Source: Paenibacillus sp. PL2-23 (GTDB taxonomy: Bacteria; Bacillota; Bacilli; Paenibacillales; Paenibacillaceae). Taken from it: 64,000 bases of DNA. Where the stretch lies: contig NZ_CP162129.1 of the NCBI RefSeq assembly GCF_040834005.1, positions 4,227,501 to 4,291,500 of the forward strand. The letters are read 5' to 3'. The position numbers and the translations under genes were made by a program. Shown here piece after piece: positions 43,609 through 52,454 of this stretch. The notes below the pieces were generated by a model. That model saw only the letters and a list, made by a program, of their open reading frames with translations. It was not told the origin of the DNA and searched no databases. How positions within the stretch are numbered: the first letter of the stretch is position 1; the number at the start of each line of letters is the position of its first letter.

Positions 43609-43632
43609 AAAAACGTTTACGTAAACGTTTGT
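43609..43632. promoter_or_regulatory. LacI-type double operator, copy 2
   Basis: A 20-base perfect palindrome AAACGTTTACGTAAACGTTT (43611-43630) that reads as two abutting 12-base half-overlapping sites. It begins at the expected transcript start of the operon promoter. Confidence 0.8.
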
Positions 43633-43636
43633 CTTG

Positions 43637-43666
43637 ATTATAAGCGCTTTCACTTGTGGTCGTCAA
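43637..43666 (-). promoter_or_regulatory. fructan operon promoter with overlapping cre-like site
   Basis: Minus strand: -35 TTGACG (43661-43666), an 18-base spacer, -10 TATAAT (43637-43642). The stretch 43639-43652 reads TGAAAGCGCTTATA, close to the CcpA cre consensus TGWAANCGNTNWCA, and overlaps the -10 and spacer. Catabolite repression plus LacI control is therefore likely. Confidence 0.8.
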
Positions 43667-43712
43667 CCCTATTTTACAAATGAAATAGTTGTTGTTCAGC
43701 TTTCACATATTG

Positions 43713-43768
43713 TGAAGAAAAAATCCGCTCCCTATGCGGCAACGGACGGTTGCCCTGGGAGCGGATTT
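43713..43768 (-). terminator. terminator of the lacI-type gene
   Basis: A 12-bp perfect stem (43721-43732 with 43757-43768) followed by TTTTTTCTTC on the minus strand. It keeps lacI transcription from running into the operon promoter. Confidence 0.9.
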
Positions 43769-43779
43769 CAAGAAGACAA

Positions 43780-44784
43780 TCAGCTGGATTGTCTGACTAT
43801 AAGATGAGCTGTCAGTCTATGCTCCTGAAGCGGCGCGTCCTCATTGTCGATACGCTCCAGCATCACCTTGGCCGCCTTCACGCCAAGCTCGAAGGAAGGC
43901 TGCTCAATAACAGAGAGCGGCGGTGACGTAATACGCGTCCATTGAAATTCATCGTAAGCGACGACCGCGATTTGATCAGGCACGGCAATTTTTTTCTCTT
44001 GCAAATAAGACATCACACCCATAGCCATTACATTGTCCGCAACGAATATAGCCGTAGGCCCTTGTTTCATTAAGGTCTCCGCCATCTTGTAGCCGCTGTT
44101 CAACGACACTTCACCCATACAGACAAGCGCCTGATCCTTCTCTATGCCGGCTTCGGACAATGCTTCGAGATAACCTTCATAGCGCTCCTTGGTCGTCGTA
44201 AGCGTGTTCGGCCCGGATATATAAGCAATTCTTGTATGCCCCTTGCCAATCAGCGTCTTGACCGCTTCCAACGATACCATCTTATTGTCGACGACAACAC
44301 TGTCTCTCTTGCAGTTGTTCGGTACCCGATCCAAATAAATAACGGGATAATCGCCAAACAATCGCTCATAATCGACTTCCATGCTCGAAGGCGCCATAAT
44401 AAGCCCGTCGATCATCTGGGAGCCGAGCATTCGAATCTCATCCGCCTCGAAGCTCTCTTCCTCATGAGAATCGCTTAGGACAAGATGATACTGGTTGGCC
44501 TTCAAGACGCTTTGAATGCCTGCCGCGACCGACATGAAGAAGTAATTCGAGGTCTCCGAAGCCAGGATCGGTGCTAAAAATGCAATAACATGCGACTTCC
44601 GGCTTCTTAACGAACGCGCCACGGCATTGATTCGGAAGTTCAGATCATCCATTGCCTGATGCACCTTCCTCTTCGTCTCCTCGGACACGAAACGGGTGCC
44701 GTTGATGACATGTGACACAGTCGCCGTCGATACGTTAGCTTTTTTCGCAACATCTTTGATGCTTATATTTTTATTCCCGCTCAT
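43780..44784 (-). CDS. LacI family transcriptional repressor
   Basis: 334 residues from ATG 44784. The N-terminal helix-turn-helix 'ISIKDVAKKANVSTATVSHVINGTRFVSEETK' and hinge are textbook LacI; a periplasmic-binding-protein-like sensor follows. It reads toward the fructan operon and three operator copies lie on both sides of it, so it probably represses that operon and itself, with a fructan or fructose derivative as inducer. The longer frame to 44898 would run through the operator and is rejected. Confidence 0.93.
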   Translation of the reverse strand: MSGNKNISIKDVAKKANVSTATVSHVINGTRFVSEETKRKVHQAMDDLNFRINAVARSLRSRKSHVIAFLAPILASETSNYFFMSVAAGIQSVLKANQYHLVLSDSHEEESFEADEIRMLGSQMIDGLIMAPSSMEVDYERLFGDYPVIYLDRVPNNCKRDSVVVDNKMVSLEAVKTLIGKGHTRIAYISGPNTLTTTKERYEGYLEALSEAGIEKDQALVCMGEVSLNSGYKMAETLMKQGPTAIFVADNVMAMGVMSYLQEKKIAVPDQIAVVAYDEFQWTRITSPPLSVIEQPSFELGVKAAKVMLERIDNEDAPLQEHRLTAHLIVRQSS

Positions 44785-44849
44785 AGACTCACACCCATGC
44801 TTCGCATTCTTTTGTGCAAATCGTTCAGCTAAAGCGCGAATAAGCACGC

Positions 44850-44861
44850 GTAAACGTTTAC
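44850..44861. promoter_or_regulatory. LacI-type operator, copy 3 (autoregulatory)
   Basis: GTAAACGTTTAC, a perfect 12-base palindrome 66 bases before the lacI-type start codon. Confidence 0.8.
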
Positions 44862-44938
44862 ACAGGTCTACTTTATGTGAATTGCGCAGGTTTGTCAATG
44901 ACGATCGTCTAATTTCAGCAAATACGGCCTGGCTTTTC

Positions 44939-45808
44939 CTACGACTTCTTCCGATAAAACAATGGATGGTTGCCCGTCAGCTCCTTGAACACTCTTCCGA
45001 AATGCGTCACGCTGCCAAAGCCGACCCTTCTGGCAATCACATTCACCTTCAGCGATGTGCCCTCCAGCAGCTTCTTCGCCTCCTTAATCCGCACGCTGCT
45101 CACATATTCCGTGAAAGCAAAGCCCGTGGCCGCTTTGAAGGACCTGCTCAGATAATAGGGGCTGATATAGAACTTGTCGGCCAGAAGCGGGAGCGACAGC
45201 TCCTCCATATAATGGCCGTTAATATAACGGACAATCTCCGACATCTGGTCATGCATCCGGCTGGGAGAAGACGGCTGCTTCTCGGTCTCCTGCCGAGCCT
45301 GACGGCAGCAGGCGATCAGGAGCTGAACGGCTAGCGCTTGGGCGAACAGCTCGAAGCCCGGCTGTCGCTCCCGCATCTCCAGAAGCATCTGACGAGTGAT
45401 GGTATCCATTGACAACCGGTCGCGCAAGGAGCCGTTCACGATTAAGTAATCACGTTCGAATAAGGGCTGGAGCGTTTCTCTATGGGTGCCGTCAGCCGAA
45501 AAATACCGTTCATGCAGGTTCACGATAAACCGCTCATGCTGCGGCTTCTCCGTATTGGTCGTCCGGTGCAGCACGTTCGGCGCGATGATGACGATGTCCC
45601 CTTCGCTGATCGTCAGCGTCCGGTCTTGAAGGAAAAACTCCCGCATGCCGGACATCAAATAATAAATCTCGAACGTATCGTGGAAATGGCTGACTGGCAT
45701 ATGGTGGCTAAGCGCCTTCCGATGGGATACAACGAAGGTTTCCGTATCATTGCGATAATTCAATTCTTCGATTTCGCTCCCCTCCCCTTCCCCATGTATA
45801 CACTCCAT
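44939..45808 (-). CDS. AraC family transcriptional regulator
   Basis: 289 residues. N-terminal cupin ('HFHDTFEIYYLMSGMREFFLQD', 'GDIVIIAPNVLHRT'), then the double HTH ('LPLLADKFYISPYYLSRSFKAATG', 'VNVIARRVGFGSVTHFGRVFKELTG'). Start uncertain: the ATG at 45808 overlaps a TATAAT (45807-45812), and a TTG at 45760 is a possible alternative. It diverges from the GH105 gene, which it probably activates. Confidence 0.85.
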   Translation of the reverse strand: MECIHGEGEGSEIEELNYRNDTETFVVSHRKALSHHMPVSHFHDTFEIYYLMSGMREFFLQDRTLTISEGDIVIIAPNVLHRTTNTEKPQHERFIVNLHERYFSADGTHRETLQPLFERDYLIVNGSLRDRLSMDTITRQMLLEMRERQPGFELFAQALAVQLLIACCRQARQETEKQPSSPSRMHDQMSEIVRYINGHYMEELSLPLLADKFYISPYYLSRSFKAATGFAFTEYVSSVRIKEAKKLLEGTSLKVNVIARRVGFGSVTHFGRVFKELTGNHPLFYRKKS

Positions 45809-45914
45809 TATAGCGCAAAATATAAGAAGAAATCATCAAAACAAGCAAAACAAGTACATTTTCCAATGATAGAATGTAGTTAAGATACAAGTTCAAAAAG
45901 AAGGGAAGATTGTT

Positions 45915-47018
45915 ATGACAGCATCCACATCCGTAATGACGCCCATCGAATGGGCAACCAAAGCTTGCGAGGCGCTTATGGCTAAGTTCGAGCCGGAGCA
46001 GCTTCCTCCCGACCGATTCCATTATCACCAAGGCGTATTTCTGTCGGGCATGGAGAAAACGTGGCGGCAGACCGGCGAGCAGCGGCTGTATGACTACATG
46101 AAGCGTTGGGTGGACAGCCAGATTCTCCCCGACGGAAGCATCAAAAAGTTCAATCCAGACGAGCTTGACGACATTCAACCGGGCGTGCTGCTGTTCACGC
46201 TGTATGAGCAGACCGGCGACGAGCGTTACAAAAAAGCGCTGCATACCCTCGTACCCCTGCTGAAGTCGTGGCCAACCAACCCATCTCGGGGCTTCTGGCA
46301 TAAGGGTCGTTACCCCAATCAAATGTGGCTGGACGGCCTGTACATGGCCGGTCCAATCGCTGTGCAGTTTGGCCAAACCTTCGGCGATAGCGAATACTTC
46401 GACATGATGACCTTCCAAGCCCTTCTCATGGAGAAGCATACCAAGGACCCTGTCACCGGCCTGCTGTACCACGGCTGGGACGAAACGAAGGAAGCGGCTT
46501 GGGCGGATCCCGAGACGGGACTGGCGCCAGAATTCTGGGGCCGCGCCATCGGCTGGTACCCTGTTGCCCTGCTGGAGATGTTCGAATACATGCCGGAGGA
46601 TCATCCCGACAAGCCTAAGCTTATCGCCATCCTGCAGGATCTGCTCGTCGCGCTGATCAAATACCAGGATCCCGCCACTGGCCTCTGGTATCAGGTCATC
46701 GACAAGGGAGACCGTCCGGACAACTGGCTGGAGAACTCCTGCACAGCGCTGTTCGCGCATGCGATCGCCAAGGCCATCCGTTTCGGCTATCTGGACGAGA
46801 AATACCTTCAGTACGCCTGGAAAGGCTACCAAGGCGTCATCGACACGCTAACGTTCGACGACAACGGCAACGTTGTTATCGGCAAGATCTGCATCGGCAC
46901 GGGCATCGGCGACTACGCCCATTATATTGCCCGCCCGACAAGCGAAAACGATCTGCACGGCGCCGGCGCGTTTATCCTGATGTGCGCGGAGATGAATCTG
47001 GCTGCGGCCGCGAAATGA
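45915..47018 (+). CDS. GH105 unsaturated rhamnogalacturonyl/glucuronyl hydrolase
   Basis: 367 residues, no signal peptide. An (alpha/alpha)6 barrel of YteR/YesR type; the catalytic Asp is Asp140 in 'MWLDGLYMAGP', with 'APEFWGRAIGWYPVALLEM' and 'GKICIGTGIGDYAHYI' as further family blocks. It removes the unsaturated uronic acid left on oligosaccharides by pectate or rhamnogalacturonan lyases, in the cytoplasm. AAGAAGGGAAG precedes the ATG. Confidence 0.92.
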   Translation: MTASTSVMTPIEWATKACEALMAKFEPEQLPPDRFHYHQGVFLSGMEKTWRQTGEQRLYDYMKRWVDSQILPDGSIKKFNPDELDDIQPGVLLFTLYEQTGDERYKKALHTLVPLLKSWPTNPSRGFWHKGRYPNQMWLDGLYMAGPIAVQFGQTFGDSEYFDMMTFQALLMEKHTKDPVTGLLYHGWDETKEAAWADPETGLAPEFWGRAIGWYPVALLEMFEYMPEDHPDKPKLIAILQDLLVALIKYQDPATGLWYQVIDKGDRPDNWLENSCTALFAHAIAKAIRFGYLDEKYLQYAWKGYQGVIDTLTFDDNGNVVIGKICIGTGIGDYAHYIARPTSENDLHGAGAFILMCAEMNLAAAAK

Positions 47019-47137
47019 GAAATCCTCTATCGAGGCCTTTCAAAGATGAGCGACCGCGTTTAGATGTAGGATTTATCGCCAAATAGAATTTCCGTTTTCG
47101 AATGCTCGAAAACTTATAGATTCTATTGTAGTAACAT

Positions 47138-47182
47138 AAAAAAGCTGGGACCCTGCATGATGTGCGGGTCCCAGCTTTATTG
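47138..47182. terminator. bidirectional terminator between GH105 and esterase genes
   Basis: A 13-bp perfect stem (47141-47153 with 47166-47178), A-run before it and TTTATTGTT after it, so T-runs exist on both strands. Confidence 0.9.
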
Positions 47183-47992
47183 TTAGGGCCTGATGAAGCC
47201 CCTCCGAGCCAACCAGCGCTCGCACAGCTCCGTCCAGCGAGCCGAGTCCGGCACTGTCTCGCCGAGGCCAATGCCATGCACGCCTTCCTCAAACACGTGC
47301 AGCTCGTGCGGAATACGATGGCGGGCCAGCGCCATGGCGAACAGCATGCTGTTCTCCGGCGGCACCGGAACGTCCTCGGCGGTATGCCAGAGGAAGGCAG
47401 GCGGAGTCGCCTCCGTAACCTGAAGCTCGTTCGACAGCAGCCGGATCATGTGCTCCTCCGGCTCTTGGCCTAGCTGCACCTCTCTGGAGCCAGCATGACC
47501 GTAAGGCTCCTGGAAGGAGATAACCGGGTAGCATAGAATCAGCGTGTCCGGGCGGCAGCTGTGACGCTCGATGGGATCTTCTGCGGAAGGCTCGCCGCTG
47601 TCGAATTGCGTGCCGACCGTCGACGCCAGATGTCCTCCGGCTGAGAAGCCGAGGATGCCGATGTGGTCGGGATCGATATTCCATTCATTCGCGTGATGTC
47701 TGGCGTAACGAATCGCCCGCTTCGCGTCCAGCCATGCGGCGGGATAAGCATACGGGTGGACGCGGTAACTCAGGACCGCGGCGGACACGCCGATTGAATT
47801 GAGCCACTCCGCGATAGGAGTCCCTTCATAGGAGGCGTGTCTGTGATACGCACCACCAGGGCACACAATAACAAGCCCCTTACGCTCGGAGCCGGGCAGC
47901 AGGAACAGCTCCAGCGTTGGGATGTCCCCTTCATTCGAGCCTAACGCCAGCGGCGCATCGCCTGGCCATAATCGTTTGATTGTTTCTGTCAT
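47183..47992 (-). CDS. alpha/beta hydrolase, probable carbohydrate acetylesterase
   Basis: 269 residues. The nucleophile elbow is GFSAG at 115-119 (Ser117), oxyanion block 'CPGGAYHRHASYEG', and the late His is in 'EEGVHGIGL'. This is the acetyl-xylan-esterase-like (Axe/YqiK-like) group of cytoplasmic deacetylases. It overlaps the GH78 stop by four bases, so the two are coupled; it probably removes acetyl groups from rhamnogalacturonan or xylan fragments. Confidence 0.85.
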   Translation of the reverse strand: MTETIKRLWPGDAPLALGSNEGDIPTLELFLLPGSERKGLVIVCPGGAYHRHASYEGTPIAEWLNSIGVSAAVLSYRVHPYAYPAAWLDAKRAIRYARHHANEWNIDPDHIGILGFSAGGHLASTVGTQFDSGEPSAEDPIERHSCRPDTLILCYPVISFQEPYGHAGSREVQLGQEPEEHMIRLLSNELQVTEATPPAFLWHTAEDVPVPPENSMLFAMALARHRIPHELHVFEEGVHGIGLGETVPDSARWTELCERWLARRGFIRP

Positions 47993-49680
47993 TCTACCTG
48001 TACCTCCACGCCATCAGGCGCCTCATATGTAGTGCGAACGCTGCCATCCTGCATGCGTTCGTGACGGACGGAAATCGCCCCGTGCGGGGTCGGGTACGTC
48101 CCTTCGACCCACTCCAGATCATGCAGATTTGGCTTGATGCGGGCCTTGCGGAAGCCCGGTTCTGCTGGCGTAACGCCGAGCACGTATTCCGACAGCCAGG
48201 CCGTCGGACCAGACGCCCAGCCATGGCACAGGCTGTGGCGATATCCCTTATAGCAGTATCCGCCATAAGTGCCATGCACGTCAACCTTGCCAGGAGGCGT
48301 CAGCTCGTCTATGCGGGCCGCATTGTTCATCCACGAGATGTCGAAATCCTCCCAGAACGTCGTTGCTCCGAGCTCCAGCATACCGCCCCAATAGGAGCGA
48401 ATGCTGTCCAGGCAGCCTCCGATATCGCCGGCCTCTGCTCTGGCGCGCAGCATATAATAGCCATAGAAGGTAGAATACCCCTTAGGCGCGTCTGGCGCGA
48501 TAACTTCGCGATTCGCTTCGGCGGGGTCCAGAAGTCCTGCCAGCGCCTGCAGTGCAGCAGCTTGCTTGCTGTTCGCATGGTGGGGCACTTGGCCTCGCAG
48601 CCGCCGTTCGAGCGACTCGCACAGGCTTACACATTCTTCTTCGCCGAACAAGCGGGATAGCCTGGCGCCCGCCTGCATCGCAAGCACGAACAGCGCATGG
48701 ACGCCAGCCGTCACGCCAGCTGGATTGGAGGACGCCGGCCAGTCGAGGAACGGCCGGAACACGTCAATCTGACCCTGGTCGTCCACCTTTTCCGCCAGCT
48801 CCCGCAGCAGCCCGGTTATATACTCCCGCTGCTCCAGCAGGTAGGCCTCGTTGCCATGCTGCATATACCAATCATGCTGAACGAGCAGCCACCAGATGGA
48901 ATAGGTCGGCATGTCCATGAACATAGGCAGCGGCGAACGATCCTTTTTGAAATCCATACTCTCCGTCACAACTTCGCTCTCACCAAACACCGCGCTGATT
49001 GTCGCAACCTCGGGATGCATGTCGCCCGTCCACACCATCCGATCCCGCTTGATGCCGTCCCAGAGATAGTCCTGCATGTTCAGATGGACCGTATAAGCCC
49101 CCGTATCCCAGATACGGTTCAGGAGCGGATCACTGGAACGGAAGCTTCCTATATATTCGATATCCCGGTAGACGAACACAGCCTGCACGCTTTGAAGCTG
49201 AAGCGAGCCCTCATCCAGCAGATCGATTCGGGCGAACCGGAAGCCTGATGTGCCGAACTCGGTATAGCCCAGAAGCGCGACATCCACAACGCTGTCTCTC
49301 GCCGCATGATGATTCGTCGCGTTGCGCTCTCCGCCTAGCTCGCTCATCGCTTCCATGGCGGATTCGCCTAGCCGGATGCGCACGCGCGCCGTTCGGTTCG
49401 CAGGAAATTCCCCTTCAACAACCGCAATCCGAATGCCGCCATGCAGCTCCACTCCGAAATCCAGCAGAATGCCCGGCGCCTCACCATTATTTGTTAACAC
49501 GCAGGCGTTCGGCGCTTCCTTGGTCACTTGTCCTCCATTCGAGCCGAGCAGCCCCTCCGGATTGCTGATTGTGGACGCGTTCCCGGATGCCGTCGTCCAT
49601 ACGATGCGGGTCGGTTCGATATAAGCTCTCACGCGCGGATCTACGGTGAATCCTCGTTCCTTAAGCGCTTTTATACTCAT
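47989..49680 (-). CDS. alpha-L-rhamnosidase, GH78-like
   Basis: 563 residues from ATG 49680 (GAGGAG nine bases upstream). An N-terminal beta region (about 1-180) is followed by an (alpha/alpha)6 barrel. 'DGIKRDRMVWTGDMHPEV' is the GH78-type catalytic loop and 'EDFDISWMNNAARIDEL...HGWASGPTAWLSEYVLGV' the second conserved block. No secretion signal. It is short for GH78, lacking the extra N-terminal domains of large family members. It releases rhamnose from oligosaccharides. Confidence 0.82.
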   Translation of the reverse strand: MSIKALKERGFTVDPRVRAYIEPTRIVWTTASGNASTISNPEGLLGSNGGQVTKEAPNACVLTNNGEAPGILLDFGVELHGGIRIAVVEGEFPANRTARVRIRLGESAMEAMSELGGERNATNHHAARDSVVDVALLGYTEFGTSGFRFARIDLLDEGSLQLQSVQAVFVYRDIEYIGSFRSSDPLLNRIWDTGAYTVHLNMQDYLWDGIKRDRMVWTGDMHPEVATISAVFGESEVVTESMDFKKDRSPLPMFMDMPTYSIWWLLVQHDWYMQHGNEAYLLEQREYITGLLRELAEKVDDQGQIDVFRPFLDWPASSNPAGVTAGVHALFVLAMQAGARLSRLFGEEECVSLCESLERRLRGQVPHHANSKQAAALQALAGLLDPAEANREVIAPDAPKGYSTFYGYYMLRARAEAGDIGGCLDSIRSYWGGMLELGATTFWEDFDISWMNNAARIDELTPPGKVDVHGTYGGYCYKGYRHSLCHGWASGPTAWLSEYVLGVTPAEPGFRKARIKPNLHDLEWVEGTYPTPHGAISVRHERMQDGSVRTTYEAPDGVEVQVE

Positions 49681-49756
49681 GCGACTCATCTCCTCTCTCA
49701 AGAAAAGCGGCAGCAATCAGTCGATGGCCACTGCCTTAAACTTACGATAAAGCAAT

Positions 49757-49797
49757 CAACCCCGAACTCCTTCCGTTGCGGAAGGAAGAACGGGGTT
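49757..49797 (-). terminator. hairpin between CE12 and GH78 genes
   Basis: Outer stem 49758-49764 with 49791-49797 (aaccccg/cggggtt) and inner 49768-49775 with 49779-49786 (tccttccg/cggaagga). T-run weak (TTGATTGCTTTA). It may end or attenuate the upstream oxidoreductase-CE12 transcript. Confidence 0.55.
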
Positions 49798-49832
49798 CTG
49801 CTTATTTCAACACCAAGCGGGGATCACTCCAT

Positions 49833-49854
49833 TTTGAACGATATTTCGTTCAAA
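49833..49854. repeat. dispersed palindrome TTTGAACGA-N4-TCGTTCAAA
   Basis: A perfect 9-bp inverted repeat with a TATT centre, alone in the 225-base gap between two coding regions. Related copies lie at 15885-15898 and 15932-15950. Confidence 0.6.
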
Positions 49855-49904
49855 CCGCTGCTGCACATCTAGCTGTTGGGGTCAGTTGTTCGGTGCCTTC
49901 TCCA

Positions 49905-51005
49905 TCATCTAAGATACATCGTTAACGGCATTAGATTCAGCTCACGAATACCCTGTACAACGAGCTCCGCAATACGAAGGCTGCCGTACTCCTGGAAATG
50001 CGTGTTATCCTGAACGCCGCTGGAATAGTTGAGCCACTCGCCCGGCTCTCCCCATAGGAGCAGCTTCTTCGTCTCCTCCGGCCCCAGCTCTTCGTACAGC
50101 CGCTTGCTCTTCTCGGCCAAATCGATCAGAGCGACGCCTTCCTCCTGTGCAAGCTCTCTTACCGCATCCAAATACGCGCCGTGCGTATCCTTCAGCTTAC
50201 CGGCTTCATCGAAAAAGCGTCTCTGCACGGATGTGATCAATACAGGAGTCGCGTTGGCAGATCGGGCCGCATCGACATAACGCTTCAAATATTCCTTGTA
50301 CGTCGTCTCCGGGTCCGTGAACCGTGCCTCGTCCGGCTTCTGGTCGTTATGCCCGAACTGGATGAACAGGAAGTCGCCTTCCTTGATCTCCTCCTTGATC
50401 GCGTCCAGCCGCCCCTCTCCAATAAAGCTCTTGGAGCTGCGGCCGCCGACCGCATGATTGGCAACTGCTACATCATGCTTGAAATAATACGGCAGCATCT
50501 GTCCCCAGCCGGACTGCGGGAAGATGCCGTCGCGCGGATCCGTCACCGTCGAATCACCGGCAAGAAACAGCGTAATCAGCTCAGGAGAATGGGCGATCCG
50601 CAGCGCGTTCAGGCGAGGCGCTAGACCGCCGAAGCTGAGCTTCAGCTTCCCGCCGCGCACGTTGACGGCGAATTTCTCCCACACGATCTGCCCCTGAATC
50701 GTTCGGCGATCCTTCAGTATAAGCCGTTCACCGTTCGTCTTCAGGGACGTGTGGGTTGGGGCGAGCTCATCGCTCAAGCTTAGGTCTACGATATAATTGC
50801 CGTCTGGCACATCCACGACGAACGTTGCGTCGAACGGGATGCAGAAATCCCCGACAAGCGGCTCGCCGCTTCGTCTAACCGCCGATACCTGCGAGCCTTT
50901 CACAAAGCCGTAGCCGCGTTCGGAATCATAGCTGTCAGCAGGCGTTACTTTGCGATAGCCTTCTCCTGCTACGCCTTCCGGGCCAAAGTCGAATTGGAAT
51001 GTCAT
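49905..51005 (-). CDS. rhamnogalacturonan acetylesterase, CE12 SGNH hydrolase
   Basis: 366 residues. Residues 1-140 form a beta-sandwich typical of this group ('FDFGPEGVAGEGY', 'YIVDLSLSD'). The SGNH domain follows: GDS at 150-152 (Ser152), Gly block 'AVGGRSSKSF', Asn block 'QFGHNDQKP' and the Asp/His pair 'DNTHFQEYG'. It removes acetyl groups from the galacturonate of rhamnogalacturonan I. No signal peptide, so it works on imported fragments. It follows the oxidoreductase gene by 23 bases. Confidence 0.92.
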   Translation of the reverse strand: MTFQFDFGPEGVAGEGYRKVTPADSYDSERGYGFVKGSQVSAVRRSGEPLVGDFCIPFDATFVVDVPDGNYIVDLSLSDELAPTHTSLKTNGERLILKDRRTIQGQIVWEKFAVNVRGGKLKLSFGGLAPRLNALRIAHSPELITLFLAGDSTVTDPRDGIFPQSGWGQMLPYYFKHDVAVANHAVGGRSSKSFIGEGRLDAIKEEIKEGDFLFIQFGHNDQKPDEARFTDPETTYKEYLKRYVDAARSANATPVLITSVQRRFFDEAGKLKDTHGAYLDAVRELAQEEGVALIDLAEKSKRLYEELGPEETKKLLLWGEPGEWLNYSSGVQDNTHFQEYGSLRIAELVVQGIRELNLMPLTMYLR

Positions 51006-51028
51006 AGCGTGCGTTGTCCCCTCTCTAG

Positions 51029-52312
51029 CTAGAACTTCACCAGACCGTCTACGTTCACCGGAAGGCCTGTACGCATAGAGATGTTGCCCGCAATGCCAGT
51101 CAGAATCGACATAGCGCCGTCTACGTGGGAAGCTGCGCGCTTATAAGGGTCGTCAGCCGGCACGCCAAAAATATCGTTCAGCAGAATCGGGTCGCCGCCG
51201 CCATGGCCGCCAACGCCCTCTTCAATCTCCGCGTCATACGCCTCGCCGAACATCGGAATAACCTTGATGCTCTTGGACTGCAGCGCGCCCTCGTCTTCCT
51301 TCTTACCGCCGGAGTTCACGTACGATTGCTCGACGATTTTCATCTCAATACGGCCTTTGGAGCCGTTGATGTTCACCTGGAAGCCCTCCCACGGCATATA
51401 GCAGTTCAGGGAGTAGGTCATGATAGCTTTGTTTTTGTAACGAACGAGAACACCCATCGTATCCTCGATGGAGATGCCGTCGCCGAATACGCTTTGGTCG
51501 CGATAGTAGCCGTCCTCATGCTCCGCGTCCGCGTACATGCCCTTCAGATCAGCGCTTTTCTCCAGATCCAGCGCGAACGGATCGTTTTTGGCCGCTTCGC
51601 TGCCTCTCGTACGACTGTAAAACTCTGTTACGCTGCGCTTCTCCGCGTTCTCCTTGCCGTAGAACAGCAGTGAGCCTTGCGCGTATACCGACTGCGGCTG
51701 TGTACCCAGCCAGAAGTTGACGAGGTCAAAGTGATGCGTCGACTTGTGCACGAGCATACCGCCGCCGTTGCGCTTGTCCCGATGCCAGCGGCGGAAGTAG
51801 TCCGCGCCATGCTGGGTGTTCAGCAGCCATTCGAAATGAACAGAATGCACGTCGCCAATCGCGCCGCTCATGATCAGCTCGCGAACCTTCGTGTTGTGCG
51901 GGGCATAACGGTAGTTGAACGTGACGCGAACATTTTTGCCCGTGCGCTTGACCGCATCCAGAATTTCCTGGCATTTCTCCTCGTCGACCGTCATCGGCTT
52001 CTCGGTAATGACGTCGCAGCCCAGCTCCAGCGCCTTCACGATATACGTATGGTGCGTGCGGTCCACCGTCGTTACAATGATGGTGTCCGGCTTCTCGGCG
52101 CGGATCATCTCTTCGAACGCATGGGCTTTGTAGGTCGGAACAGCATGGTGGCTGTAGCGCTCCTCCAGCACCTTGTTCGCGTAGTCCATTCTTGTCTGGT
52201 TCGTATCGCAGAACGCGACCAGCTCGGAAGTATCGCGGTAGTCTCTTGCAAGGGAACCGTAGAAAAACTGAGCGCGGCCGCCGGTGCCGATTAATGCATA
52301 CTTTTTCTTCAT
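51029..52312 (-). CDS. Gfo/Idh/MocA family oxidoreductase
   Basis: 427 residues, longer than its homologue at 12063. 'YALIGTGGRAQFFYG' is the nucleotide loop, 'DVITEKPMTVDEEKC' the EKP catalytic block, and 'NGGGMLVHKSTHHFDLVNFWLGT' the substrate or metal block with two His. It probably oxidises a sugar of the pectin or rhamnose pathway. It heads the minus-strand pair with the CE12 esterase and diverges from an AraC regulator. Confidence 0.88.
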   Translation of the reverse strand: MKKKYALIGTGGRAQFFYGSLARDYRDTSELVAFCDTNQTRMDYANKVLEERYSHHAVPTYKAHAFEEMIRAEKPDTIIVTTVDRTHHTYIVKALELGCDVITEKPMTVDEEKCQEILDAVKRTGKNVRVTFNYRYAPHNTKVRELIMSGAIGDVHSVHFEWLLNTQHGADYFRRWHRDKRNGGGMLVHKSTHHFDLVNFWLGTQPQSVYAQGSLLFYGKENAEKRSVTEFYSRTRGSEAAKNDPFALDLEKSADLKGMYADAEHEDGYYRDQSVFGDGISIEDTMGVLVRYKNKAIMTYSLNCYMPWEGFQVNINGSKGRIEMKIVEQSYVNSGGKKEDEGALQSKSIKVIPMFGEAYDAEIEEGVGGHGGGDPILLNDIFGVPADDPYKRAASHVDGAMSILTGIAGNISMRTGLPVNVDGLVKF

Positions 52313-52454
52313 GGTGGGAGGTCTCCTTTTTTGAACATCATATATTTGATAACGTTTTCTTTTACTCTAACGTAATATTCGCTTATAATCGACTATAATA
52401 CTTGCTCTTTTTTATGGAAAAGTCGCAAATCTTGCACACAGGGAGGCTGCATCC

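Noticed and set aside
45747..46832. Long minus-strand open frame opposite GH105
   Set aside because: It is the antisense shadow of a clearly recognisable GH105 gene and has no ribosome site or family motif.
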